Below, one piece after another: positions 28,776 to 39,682 of a stretch of 64,000 bases of DNA; positions within the stretch are counted from its first letter, which is position 1, and the number at the start of each line of letters is the position of its first letter. The notes below the pieces were generated by a model, which saw nothing but the letters and a program-made list of their open reading frames with translations, was not told where the DNA came from and did no database searches. Both the position numbers and the translations under genes were made by a program. Source of the stretch: Nocardioides sp. Soil774 (GTDB taxonomy: Bacteria > Actinomycetota > Actinomycetes > Propionibacteriales > Nocardioidaceae); assembly GCF_001428125.1 (NCBI RefSeq), contig NZ_LMSM01000008.1, positions 417,185 to 481,184 on the forward strand, written 5' to 3'.

Positions 28776-30350
28776 TCAGTGACCCATCATCGCGGTCGGG
28801 TCGACCGGGGCGACCTTCCTGCGCGGCAGGAAGGCGGCCGGGATCAGGCAGCACGCGACGAGGATGGTCGCCACGATGAAGACCGTCGCGAAGGCGTCGG
28901 CCAGCGGCGCCTGCCCGGAGGCGGCGAAGGCGACGAACTTCTCGACCGGCATGCCGATCTTCTCCGCGATCGCGGCCAGCACGCCCTGGTCGCCCTCGGC
29001 CGACCGCGACGCGAGGTAGGCGCCGGCGGCGTCGCTGCCCTTGATCTGGTTGGTGAGGATCACCGAGAACAGCGCGGTGCCGATCGAGGCCGCCACCTGC
29101 TGGGTGATGTTGAGCAGGGTGGAGCCGCGCGCGACGTTGTGCGCGGTGAGCGTGGCGAGCGCCGCCGTCATGATCGGCATCATGGTGCCGCCCATCCCGA
29201 GGCCCATCACGAACAGCGCGCCCAGCATGTAGGCGTACGAGGTGTCGGCGCCGATCTGGGTGAACATCGCCATCCCGACCGTGATCACCGTGATGCCGAC
29301 CAGCACGATCTTGCCGGGCCCGATCCTGTCGGCCAGGATGCCGGCGACCGGCATGGTGAGCATCGCGCCGACGCCCTGCGGCGCGAGCAGCAGGCCGGCG
29401 CCGAGTGCGTCCTCGCCGCGGACCTGGATGAAGTAGAGCGGGAAGAGCAGCGAGGCGCCGAAGAAGGCGATCGCGAAGAGCATCATCGCCAGCACAGCGA
29501 CCGTCATGTTGCGGTTCTGGAACAGCCGGAGCTCGACCAGCGGGTGGATGTTGCGGCGGTTGAGCGCCCACGGCACGAAGGCCACGATCAGCAGGATGCC
29601 GAGCAGCGCGGGCAGCCACACCTCGGTCGCGGTGACGGTGCCGTGCTCGGGGATCGAGCTGACGCCGTAGAGGAACGCCGCCAGGCCGGGCGAGAGCAGC
29701 AGCATGCCGAGCCAGTCGAAGGTCTCCGACGGCTCGACCTCGTCCTTCGGCAGCACGACCCAGGCGTAGGCGATCGCCGCGATGCCGATGGGCAGGTTGA
29801 TCAGGAAGATCCAGTGCCACGAGGCGCTGTCGATGAGCGCGCCGCCGATGATGGGGCCGAAGATCGGGCCCAGCAGCATCGGGATGCCGAGCACGGCCAT
29901 CACGCGACCGACGCGCTCCGGGCCGGCGGCCCGGGTCAGGATCGTCATGCCGAGCGGCATCAGCATGCCGCCGCCGAGACCCTGCAGCACGCGGAAGAGC
30001 ACGAGCAGCTCGAGCGAGCTGGCGCTGGCGCACAGCACGGAGCCGGCGGTGAAGAGCAGCACGGCGAGGAGGTAGAGCCGCTTGGTGCCGAAGCGGTCGG
30101 CCGCCCAGCCGGTGAGCGGGATGACGCTCGCCAGGGCGAGGGTGTAGCCGGTCATCGTCCACGCGACCTCGGCCGCGGTGGCGTCGAACTCGCGCTGGAA
30201 GGTCTCGAGGGCCACCGAGACGACGGTGATGTCGAGGATCGACATGATCGCGCCGAGGACGACCACCCCGGCCACCATCAGCACGTTCTTGTCGAGCTTG
30301 TCGGAGTGGTCCGGCTGGGTCTCGCCGGGAGAGGTCTGGGTGTCGGTCAC
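28776..30350 (-). CDS. MFS transporter, DHA2 (EmrB/QacA) multidrug-exporter type
   Basis: A 524-aa protein with about 14 hydrophobic helices. Motif D1 is SILDITVVSVALETFQREF, motif A GWAADRFGTKRLY and motif C GIPMLLGPIFGPIIGGALI. A long periplasmic loop near residues 410-470 is usual for the family. The GTG at 30350 is chosen because TACCGT lies 6 bases upstream and the longer frame has poor N-terminal character. No linked regulator is visible nearby. Substrate unknown; proton-coupled drug efflux is expected. Confidence 0.9.
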   Translation of the reverse strand: MTDTQTSPGETQPDHSDKLDKNVLMVAGVVVLGAIMSILDITVVSVALETFQREFDATAAEVAWTMTGYTLALASVIPLTGWAADRFGTKRLYLLAVLLFTAGSVLCASASSLELLVLFRVLQGLGGGMLMPLGMTILTRAAGPERVGRVMAVLGIPMLLGPIFGPIIGGALIDSASWHWIFLINLPIGIAAIAYAWVVLPKDEVEPSETFDWLGMLLLSPGLAAFLYGVSSIPEHGTVTATEVWLPALLGILLIVAFVPWALNRRNIHPLVELRLFQNRNMTVAVLAMMLFAIAFFGASLLFPLYFIQVRGEDALGAGLLLAPQGVGAMLTMPVAGILADRIGPGKIVLVGITVITVGMAMFTQIGADTSYAYMLGALFVMGLGMGGTMMPIMTAALATLTAHNVARGSTLLNITQQVAASIGTALFSVILTNQIKGSDAAGAYLASRSAEGDQGVLAAIAEKIGMPVEKFVAFAASGQAPLADAFATVFIVATILVACCLIPAAFLPRRKVAPVDPTAMMGH

Positions 30351-30408
30351 GCCGCAACGGTATTGGTTGCGTCCGACAACGACCCAATCCTTTTCGCGGT
30401 GGCCTGCA

Positions 30409-31590
30409 TCACCCCTGGGGAGGTACGCCGTCGAGGTCCTCGATCCGCGCGAGGCTGGGACCGCGGCGCTCACGCACCGCGCGGCCGACCGCCTCCACGT
30501 CACGCATCACGCGCAGGGTGTTGCGGCAGGTCAGCCGGGCGAGGTCGTCCGCGGACCAGCCGCGGTCGGCGAGGGCCGAGAGCAGCGCGGGGTAGGCGGT
30601 GACGTCCTCCAGCCCCTCCGGCAGCACCGCGACCCCGTCGTAGTCGCCCCCGAGCCCGACGTGGTCGATGCCGGCCACCTCGCGCACGTGCTCGCAGTGG
30701 GCCACCACGTCGGCGAGCGTCGCGGTCGGCGGCGGGTGGGCCTCGACCCAGGTGCGCTCGAAGGCGGCGAAGCGCGGCCCGTCCGCCTCCGGCACGCCAT
30801 CGGTCGCGGCGGCCAGCACCATCTCGCGGTGCGCCTCGGCGCAGGCGGCGTTCACGAACTTCGGCACGAAGGTCACCATGCACACCCCGCCGCCGCGCGC
30901 CATCGACTCGAGCACGTCGTCGGGGGCGTTGCGCGGGCTGTCGGTGACCGCACGGGCCGAGCTGTGGCTGAAGATCACGGGCGCCTCGCTCGCCTCGAGC
31001 GCGTCGCGCATCGTGTCGGGGGACACGTGGGAGAGGTCGACCATCATGTCGAGCCGGTTCATCTCGCGCACCACCTCGCGCCCGAAGGGCGTGAGCCCGC
31101 CGGCGACCGGCCGGTCCGTCGCAGAGTCGGCCCACCGGGTGTTCGCGTTGTGGGTGAGCGTCAGGTAGCGCACGCCGAGCTCGTGCAGCGCGCGCAGGGT
31201 GCCGAGCGAGCAGTTGATGGAGTGCCCACCCTCGGCGCCCGTCAGCGACGCCATCCGGCCTCCGGCCCACGCGCGCTCGACGTCGTCGGCGCTCGTCGCC
31301 CACGCCAGCTGGTCGGCGTACGTGCTGGTCAGCAGGCGTGCCGCGTCGACCTGCTCCAGCGTCGCGCTGACCGCGTCGTCGCCGGCGAGGTGGCACGGCA
31401 CGTAGACCGACCAGAACTGTGCGCCCATCCCGCCGGCCCGCATCCGCGGCAGGTCGGTGTGGGTGGTGGTGCCGCCCGCGTCCACGTCCAGGCGGGCGAA
31501 GTCGTACGCCGCCTGCTCGCGCGCCTCCCACAGCAGGTCGTTGTGGCCGTCGATGACGGGGTGCGCGGCGAGGAGGTCCGAGATGTCCAT
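30409..31590 (-). CDS. Membrane dipeptidase homologue (peptidase family M19)
   Basis: A 393-aa renal-dipeptidase-type zinc hydrolase. Metal and active-site marks are PVIDGHNDLLW at the N-terminus, GAEGGHSI in the middle, MVDLSHVSPDTM, PVIFSHSSARAV and the late GIDHVGLGGDYDGV. No signal peptide is seen, so despite the family name it is probably cytoplasmic. It should cleave dipeptides, including D-residue or dehydro forms. The ATG at 31590 has TAGGGT 8 bases upstream. It is divergent from the SNF2 helicase. Confidence 0.92.
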   Translation of the reverse strand: MDISDLLAAHPVIDGHNDLLWEAREQAAYDFARLDVDAGGTTTHTDLPRMRAGGMGAQFWSVYVPCHLAGDDAVSATLEQVDAARLLTSTYADQLAWATSADDVERAWAGGRMASLTGAEGGHSINCSLGTLRALHELGVRYLTLTHNANTRWADSATDRPVAGGLTPFGREVVREMNRLDMMVDLSHVSPDTMRDALEASEAPVIFSHSSARAVTDSPRNAPDDVLESMARGGGVCMVTFVPKFVNAACAEAHREMVLAAATDGVPEADGPRFAAFERTWVEAHPPPTATLADVVAHCEHVREVAGIDHVGLGGDYDGVAVLPEGLEDVTAYPALLSALADRGWSADDLARLTCRNTLRVMRDVEAVGRAVRERRGPSLARIEDLDGVPPQG

Positions 31591-31685
31591 GCGACGCGAC
31601 CCTAGTCGCCGGGCACCGCCGGGGAACTCCGTGTCGGTGCCACGCGTTAGCGTCCTGTCGGCGTCCACGAGTCGAGGGAGGTCGC

Positions 31686-34390
<2,705 letters not shown>

Positions 34391-34394
<4 letters not shown>

Positions 34395-35116
34395 CCTCGT
34401 CCCCCGACCCCGTCGGCACGACGCACCCTCGGCTGGCAGCCCGGCGGGGCGGCACCGCCGGCACCTGGTGGAGCAAGGCGGTGCTGCGCTCGGTCGAGGA
34501 GGCGGCCTACAGCGCGACCGACCTCAGGCGCGGACGGGCGCTGGCCCGGGCAGGCTCGGTCGGGTCGATCACCGTCTCCGAGGGCCGCGCGGTCGCCGCC
34601 GTGAGCGAGGGCCAGGACGCCTTCACCGTCGAGGTGACCGTCCCGGTGCTCGACGACACCGACGCGGCGGCGTTCACCGAGCTCGTCGCCGCGGAGGCCG
34701 GCCGGATCGCCGCGCTGATGGCCGGCCAGCTGCCGCTCGCCCTCGTCGAGTCGATGGAGGAGGCAGGCGTCGAGCTGCTGCCGTACGGCGGCGAGCTGGG
34801 CTCGGCCTGCACCTGCGACGCCTGGCTGGACCCGTGCCCCCACGCGCTGGCGGTGTTGACCCAGCTGGGCTGGCTGATCCAGGTCGACCCGTTCGTCCTC
34901 ACCCACCTGCGCGGGCTCTCCCGCGACCGGGTGCTGCGCGACCTGCACCGGATCGGGCGCCCGAGTGGCTCCGCGGCTCCGCTGGCTGCTGAGTCGCTGG
35001 GAGACTCAACCGCCAGCGGCGACCCCGACCGCCTCGACGACCTGCTCGTCGCCGAGGACGCGGCGGCCCGGGCCGCGCAGCTCCTGGAGCTCGAGAGCCC
35101 GTTCGACCCGATCTGA
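34391..35116 (+). CDS. SWIM zinc-finger protein coupled to the SNF2 helicase
   Basis: A 241-aa protein. An N-terminal region with GTWWSKAVLRSVEEAAYS and RRGRALARAGSV precedes the SWIM motif CTCDAWLDPCPHALAVL (CxC-x6-CxH). SWIM domains bind DNA or protein and regularly accompany bacterial SNF2 ATPases. The ATG overlaps the helicase stop (ATGA). A dispersed palindromic repeat lies inside the coding sequence and encodes the low-complexity stretch around AAESLGDSTASG. The C-terminus is acidic. Confidence 0.88.
34980..35018. repeat. REP-like palindrome, copy 1 (inside the SWIM gene)
   Basis: A 39-bp imperfect palindrome: outer arms CGCTGGC/GCCAGCG (34980-34986 and 35012-35018) and inner arms TGAGTC/GACTCA (34990-34995 and 35003-35008) share one centre at 34999. 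The inner core, TGAGTC then G/T then CTGGGAGACTCAAC, recurs at 56707-56726. Confidence 0.75.
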
Positions 35117-35154
35117 ACCGTCAGCCGCGGTGCTCATCCCCACCCGACCCCAGG

Positions 35155-35213
35155 TAGTCCGCTGCAAAAAGCTGGTCGGGAACGGTGTTCCACCAGCTAT
35201 GTGCAGCGGACTA
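35155..35213. repeat. Long three-tier hairpin between convergent genes
   Basis: The arms 35155-35166 and 35202-35213 pair over 12 bp (TAGTCCGCTGCA). After a 3x3 internal loop, 35170-35176 pairs with 35192-35198 (AGCTGGT, 7 bp). After a 2-nt bulge, 35179-35183 pairs with 35187-35191 (GGAAC/GTTCC) around the loop GGT. That is 24 bp in 59 nt. It lies between the SWIM gene (+) and a TetR gene (-). It may be a bidirectional terminator, a mobile palindromic repeat or a structured RNA. Confidence 0.8.
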
Positions 35214-35221
35214 TCGGGGGC

Positions 35222-35773
35222 TCAGGCCAGGCCGAGGGCCCCGTGCGCCATGTCGCGCAGCACGTCGTGCATCTGGGTGTCGGGCAGCCGGCCGCTGTGC
35301 GGGGTGGAGTTGAGCAGGCCGAACAGCACGTGGGCGCGGGTGCGCGACGCCTCGGGGCTCAGTGAGGTGTCGAAGCGCCGCACCTGGGTGGCCCACACGT
35401 CGACGTAGGCGCGCTGCAGCGCCCGCACCCGCTCGCGGGCCTGGTCGGGCAGGCTGCTCCAGTCGCGGTCCTGGACGACGATGAGGGAGCGGTGGGCGAT
35501 GGCGAACTCGATGTGCCACTCGACCAGCGCCTCGAGCGCCTCGCGGGGGCCCTCGGCCTGGGCGACGCGGCTGCGACCCTCGGCGAGCAGCGTCTCGCTG
35601 ATCGTCACGAGCATCTCGGCCAGCATCGCGTCCTTGGACTCGAAGTGCTTGTAGAGCGCCGGTCCGGAGATCCCGCACGCCGCACCGAGCTCGGCGACCG
35701 AGACCCCGTGGAACCCCCGGGCGGCGAAGAGGTCGGCCGCGATGTCGAGGATCTGCTGGCGGCGCGGGGTCAC
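35222..35773 (-). CDS. TetR-family transcriptional regulator
   Basis: A 183-aa regulator. The HTH is at residues 1-50: PRRQQILDIAADLFAARGFH, then VSVAELGAACGISGPALYKH followed by FESKDAML. The rest is a helical ligand domain resembling actinobacterial TetR regulators of acyl-CoA and fatty-acid metabolism; the ligand cannot be named. The GTG at 35773 is preferred over longer in-frame starts because TAGCCT lies 7 bases upstream. It is the nearest regulator to the carboxylase operon, but a two-component system lies between. Confidence 0.85.
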   Translation of the reverse strand: MTPRRQQILDIAADLFAARGFHGVSVAELGAACGISGPALYKHFESKDAMLAEMLVTISETLLAEGRSRVAQAEGPREALEALVEWHIEFAIAHRSLIVVQDRDWSSLPDQARERVRALQRAYVDVWATQVRRFDTSLSPEASRTRAHVLFGLLNSTPHSGRLPDTQMHDVLRDMAHGALGLA

Positions 35774-36160
35774 GGGCCCGAGGCTAGTGCCCGCCGCCTC
35801 CTCGTGTGACGAGCGAGGGGTCGGGAGCGTCAGGGGACGGCTCGGCGTCTCCCACACTGCCAGCGGAATCACTGGTGCCTCCCACCCAGGCCCACCCAGG
35901 CCCAGCTCGTCCTACGTGCGCGCTGCAGTGGGCCGCACCCCCGCAGCGGCCCACTGATCCCCACGATCAGCGAACCCCCCCACCCGTCGAGAAGTGTGCT
36001 CCTCACGACGGATCGGTGCAGTGGTGCCAGCACCACACCTCTGGTTTACACCACGTGGACAAATGTCAGATCCACAGCCGGGACACGTGCCGGACACACG
36101 ACGCGGGAGGTGGTGCCTGCTCTACCGACGACCGGCCCGGGCCGTGGCTACAGTGCGCGC
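35774..36160. other. 387-bp divergent intergenic region
   Basis: No convincing gene is seen. The TAGCCT box of the TetR gene lies at its left end and TACAGT, 6 bases before the response-regulator ATG, at its right end. In between, a short direct repeat (CCCAGGCCCACCCAGGCCCA, about 35884-35903) and less GC-rich stretches around 36020-36080 are visible. Control sites for the two-component system or TetR autoregulation may lie here, but no clear operator was identified. Confidence 0.6.
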
Positions 36161-36853
36161 ATGCCGCAGATCACCGTCGTCCTGGCCGAGGATGGCGACC
36201 TGCTGCGCGCCGGCATCCTCGCGCTGCTCGAGGCCGTCGACGACATCGAGGTCGTCGCCACCGCCACCAGCCTGCCCGAGCTGCTGGCGGCCGTGGAGAC
36301 CCATCGTCCCGACGTCGTGCTCACCGACATCCGGATGCCGCCCGACTTCACCGACGAGGGCATCCGCGCGGCCGGTGAGCTGCGGCGTACGCATCCTGCG
36401 ACCGGCGTGGTCGCGCTGACGCAGTACTCCGACGTGGAGTACGCCCTGGACCTGGTCCGCGACGGGAGCGACGGCCGGGGATACCTGCTCAAGGAGCGCG
36501 TCGCCGACGTCGACGAGCTGGTCGCCGCACTGCGCACGGTCGCCGCCGGCGGCTCGGTCATCGACCAGATCGTGGTCGACGCCCTGATGGCGACCGGCAC
36601 CCGCCGCCACTCGCGCCTCGACCGGCTCACCCCGCGCGAGCTCGAGGTGCTGGGCATGGTCGCGCGCGGCATGACCAACGCTGCGATCGCCGGCGAGCTG
36701 GTCGTCACCGACCGCGCCGTGGAGAAGCACATCAGCTCGATCCTGACCAAGCTCGACCTGCCTGCCGACGCGTCCGTGCACCGCCGGGTGGCGGCGACGC
36801 TGGTCTTCCTCAGCGAGGCCGGTGTGGGCGGCGGGGTGTCGCACCAGCGATGA
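36161..36853 (+). CDS. NarL/FixJ-family response regulator
   Basis: A 230-aa two-component regulator. The receiver domain starts MPQITVVLAEDGDLLRAGIL with the acidic pocket, and VVLTDIRMPPDFTDEGI has the phosphoacceptor Asp. The C-terminal LuxR-type HTH is LTPRELEVLGMVARGMTNAA then IAGELVVTDRAVEKHISSIL. The ATG has TACAGT 6 bases upstream. It is followed by its histidine kinase after 24 bases, so they form one unit. The signal is not deducible. Confidence 0.92.
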   Translation: MPQITVVLAEDGDLLRAGILALLEAVDDIEVVATATSLPELLAAVETHRPDVVLTDIRMPPDFTDEGIRAAGELRRTHPATGVVALTQYSDVEYALDLVRDGSDGRGYLLKERVADVDELVAALRTVAAGGSVIDQIVVDALMATGTRRHSRLDRLTPRELEVLGMVARGMTNAAIAGELVVTDRAVEKHISSILTKLDLPADASVHRRVAATLVFLSEAGVGGGVSHQR

Positions 36854-36877
36854 GGACCTGCCGATGAAGAGCTGCCG

Positions 36878-38080
36878 ATGAGCGGCCTGCTGGCGGGTTG
36901 GGACGGTCTCGACCCGGCGCTGCGCCGGCTGCTGCGGATCAACCTGCTCGCGCTGACCACCGCGACGCTGCTGCTGGGCGCCGCCTACCTGCTCGGGTTC
37001 CAGCACACCGCCGTCGAGATCGACCTGGCCGTGATGGTGCTGTCGATCGTGCTGATGCTCGTCACCCCGCCCCTGTGCCGGCGCTACGGCGCACCCGCCG
37101 CGATCGTCGGCCTCACCCTCTCGGCGCTCGCCTTCGCGGTCGGCGGCACCTGGGCCACGCCCAACCTCAGTCCGCTGACCGCGCTGCTCACGATGGTGCC
37201 GCTGCTGGTGGGCTTCCCCTACCTGAGCCGGACCTGGATCCGCATCCTGATGGTCGTCGCGGTCGTGGGCAGCGCGTCGGTCGCCGCCCTCGGCGAGTGG
37301 CGCCGCGTCGACCAGCTCAACGACGCGTGGTGGGTCAACGCAGTGGTCATCGCCTCCTCGCTCCCAGCGGGCGTCGTCGTGGTGGTGTTCCTCGTGCGCG
37401 ACGCCTACGACCGCCTGCGCGAGCAGTCCGCGCAGCTCCTCGAGTCACGCACGCGCATCGTGCAGGTGGCCGACGCCGCCAGGCGCGGCCTCGAGCGCGA
37501 CCTCCACGACGGCGCGCAGCAGCGCCTGCTGGCCATGAGCGTGACGATCGAGCGCGCACGCAAGGAGCTGCTCGCGGGCCGTCACGAGGGGGCCGCCGCG
37601 CTGCTGGGACGGCTCGCCGCCGACAACCGGGAGGTGCTCCTCGAGCTGCGCGAGCTCGCGCGCGGCATCTACCCGCCACTGCTCGCCGAGCGCGGCCTCG
37701 TCGCCGCGCTCCAGTCGGCGGCGCGCCGCTCGACCGTGCCGGTGACGCTCGACGTCGCCGACTTCGTGCGGCCCGGTCCGCAGGTCGAGGCCGCGGCCTA
37801 CTTCTGCATCCTCGAGGCCCTCACCAACGCGGCCAAGCACTCGGGCGCGGGCGAGGTGCTGGTGACCGTGCGCGGCCTGCCGCACCTGGCGTTCAGCGTG
37901 AGCGACGACGGCGTGGGCTTCGACCGCGACGTCGTCACCCCGGGCGGGCTGCTCGGCATGGAGGCGAGGATCGCCGCCGTCGGCGGGACCCTCGAGCTCG
38001 ACAGCGCGCCGGGACGCGGCACCACGCTGCGGGCGGACTTCGCGTCGGTCGACGAGCCGACGATGGACACCAGAGGTTAA
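36878..38080 (+). CDS. Sensor histidine kinase (HisKA_3 type)
   Basis: A 400-aa membrane kinase. The N-terminal ~170 residues contain about five or six hydrophobic helices with no large external sensor domain. HisKA_3 follows with ERDLHDGAQQRLLAMSVTIE (the phosphoacceptor His in DLHDG), and HATPase_c with ILEALTNAAKHSGA (N box) and VSDDGVGFD (G1). It pairs with the upstream NarL-type regulator. Two other ATGs lie just upstream in other frames. The stop TAA is inside a palindrome that may control the next operon. Confidence 0.92.
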   Translation: MSGLLAGWDGLDPALRRLLRINLLALTTATLLLGAAYLLGFQHTAVEIDLAVMVLSIVLMLVTPPLCRRYGAPAAIVGLTLSALAFAVGGTWATPNLSPLTALLTMVPLLVGFPYLSRTWIRILMVVAVVGSASVAALGEWRRVDQLNDAWWVNAVVIASSLPAGVVVVVFLVRDAYDRLREQSAQLLESRTRIVQVADAARRGLERDLHDGAQQRLLAMSVTIERARKELLAGRHEGAAALLGRLAADNREVLLELRELARGIYPPLLAERGLVAALQSAARRSTVPVTLDVADFVRPGPQVEAAAYFCILEALTNAAKHSGAGEVLVTVRGLPHLAFSVSDDGVGFDRDVVTPGGLLGMEARIAAVGGTLELDSAPGRGTTLRADFASVDEPTMDTRG

Positions 38081-38093
38081 CGATCGCTAACCT
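38074..38093. promoter_or_regulatory. Palindromic operator candidate upstream of the carboxylase operon
   Basis: A 20-bp inverted repeat, AGGTTAACGATCGCTAACCT, with 9 of 10 pairs matching. Its right arm contains the -10-like TAACCT that lies 6 bases before the GTG of the carboxylase beta gene. A repressor bound here would block transcription initiation. The likely binder is a TetR- or MerR-type regulator, not identified in the window. Confidence 0.55.
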
Positions 38094-38099
38094 GAGCGG

Positions 38100-39677
38100 G
38101 TGTCCGAGCCCCTGAGCACCCCCTCCATGCGCGAGCTCGTCGACGACCTGCGCGCCCGGCTGGCCCGGGTCCGCCAGGGCGGGTCGGAGAGCGCGCGCCG
38201 CAAGCACACCGACCGCGGCAAGCTGCTGGTCCGCGACCGCGTCGACCGGCTGCTCGACCCCGGCAGCCCGTTCCTCGAGCTCGCGCCGCTGGCGGCGTAC
38301 GGCATGTACGGCACGGGCGCGGGGGGAGACGGGGACGACTTCGCCGTCCCGTCCGCCGGCGTCGTCGCCGGCATCGGCCGGGTGTCGGGCCGCGAGTGCG
38401 TCATCGTGGCCAACGACGCCACCGTCAAGGGCGGCACCTACTACCCGATGACGGTCAAGAAGCACCTGCGCGCGCAGACGATCGCCGCGGAGAACCGGCT
38501 GCCGTGCATCTACCTCGTCGACTCCGGCGGTGCGTTCCTGCCGATGCAGGACGAGGTCTTCCCCGACCGCGAGCACTTCGGCCGGATCTTCTTCAACCAG
38601 GCCAACCTGTCGGCCCAGGGCATCCCGCAGATCGCCAGCGTGATGGGCTCGTGCACCGCCGGCGGGGCCTACGTGCCGGCGATGTCCGACGAGACCGTCA
38701 TCGTGCGCAACCAGGGCACGATCTTCCTCGGCGGACCGCCGCTGGTGAAGGCCGCGACCGGCGAGGTCGTCACGGCCGAGGACCTAGGCGGCGGCGACGT
38801 CCACGCGCGGACCTCGGGCGTGGTCGACCACCTCGCCGAGGACGACGCCCACGCTCTGGCCATCGTCCGCTCGATCGTCGACACGCTCCCGGCCGCCACC
38901 CCGGCGCGTACGCCGGTCGCGGAGGTCGAGGAGCCGCACGAGCCGCCGGAGTCGCTCTACGACGTGGTGCCGACCGACACCCGCACGCCCTACGACGTGC
39001 GCGAGGTGATCCGTCGTGTCGTCGACGGCAGCCGCTTCCACGAGTTCAAGAAGCTCTACGGCGACACGCTCGTGTGCGGGTTCGCGCGCATCCACGGCCA
39101 CGAGGTCGGGATCGTGGCCAACAACGGCATCCTGTTCAGCGAGTCGGCGCTCAAGGGCGCGCACTTCATCGAGCTCTGCAACCAGCGGAAGATCCCCTTG
39201 GTCTTCCTGCAGAACATCACCGGCTTCATGGTCGGGCGCGAGTACGAGAACAAGGGCATCGCGCGCGACGGCGCGAAGCTCGTCACTGCCGTGGCGTGCA
39301 GCGTGGTGCCGAAGTTCACCGTCGTCATCGGAGGCTCGTTCGGCGCCGGCAACTACGGCATGTGCGGGCGCGCCTACGACCCGCGCTTCCTGTGGATGTG
39401 GCCCAACGCGCGCATCTCGGTGATGGGTGGCGAGCAGGCCGCGTCGGTGCTCGCGACCGTGCGCACCGACCTCGAGACCGACGAGCAGGTCGAGGCCTTC
39501 AAGGCCCCGATCCGCGAGCAGTACGAGACCCAGGGCTCGCCCTACTACGCCTCCGCGCGGCTGTGGGACGACGGGATCATCGACCCCGCCGACACCCGCC
39601 GCGTGCTCGGCATGGCGCTGGCGGCGACGTCGTACGCGCCCATCCCCGAGCCCCGCTACGGAATCTTCAGGATGTGA
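38100..39677 (+). CDS. Acyl-CoA carboxylase beta subunit, probably methylcrotonyl-CoA carboxylase
   Basis: A 525-aa carboxyltransferase that moves CO2 from biotin to an acyl-CoA. Marks: [56 protein letters not shown] and [20 protein letters not shown]. These fit the methylcrotonyl/geranyl carboxylase branch better than the propionyl-CoA branch. With the biotin subunit and HMG-CoA lyase downstream, the likely pathway is leucine/isovalerate breakdown. The GTG start is leaderless-type (TAACCT 6 bases upstream). Confidence 0.92.
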   Translation: MSEPLSTPSMRELVDDLRARLARVRQGGSESARRKHTDRGKLLVRDRVDRLLDPGSPFLELAPLAAYGMYGTGAGGDGDDFAVPSAGVVAGIGRVSGRECVIVANDATVKGGTYYPMTVKKHLRAQTIAAENRLPCIYLVDSGGAFLPMQDEVFPDREHFGRIFFNQANLSAQGIPQIASVMGSCTAGGAYVPAMSDETVIVRNQGTIFLGGPPLVKAATGEVVTAEDLGGGDVHARTSGVVDHLAEDDAHALAIVRSIVDTLPAATPARTPVAEVEEPHEPPESLYDVVPTDTRTPYDVREVIRRVVDGSRFHEFKKLYGDTLVCGFARIHGHEVGIVANNGILFSESALKGAHFIELCNQRKIPLVFLQNITGFMVGREYENKGIARDGAKLVTAVACSVVPKFTVVIGGSFGAGNYGMCGRAYDPRFLWMWPNARISVMGGEQAASVLATVRTDLETDEQVEAFKAPIREQYETQGSPYYASARLWDDGIIDPADTRRVLGMALAATSYAPIPEPRYGIFRM

Positions 39678-39682
39678 CCGCC

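Noticed and set aside
35806..36378. Plus-strand ORF in the TetR to response-regulator gap
   Set aside because: The translation is Pro/His/Arg-rich with no conserved look and runs into the receiver-domain gene in the wrong frame.
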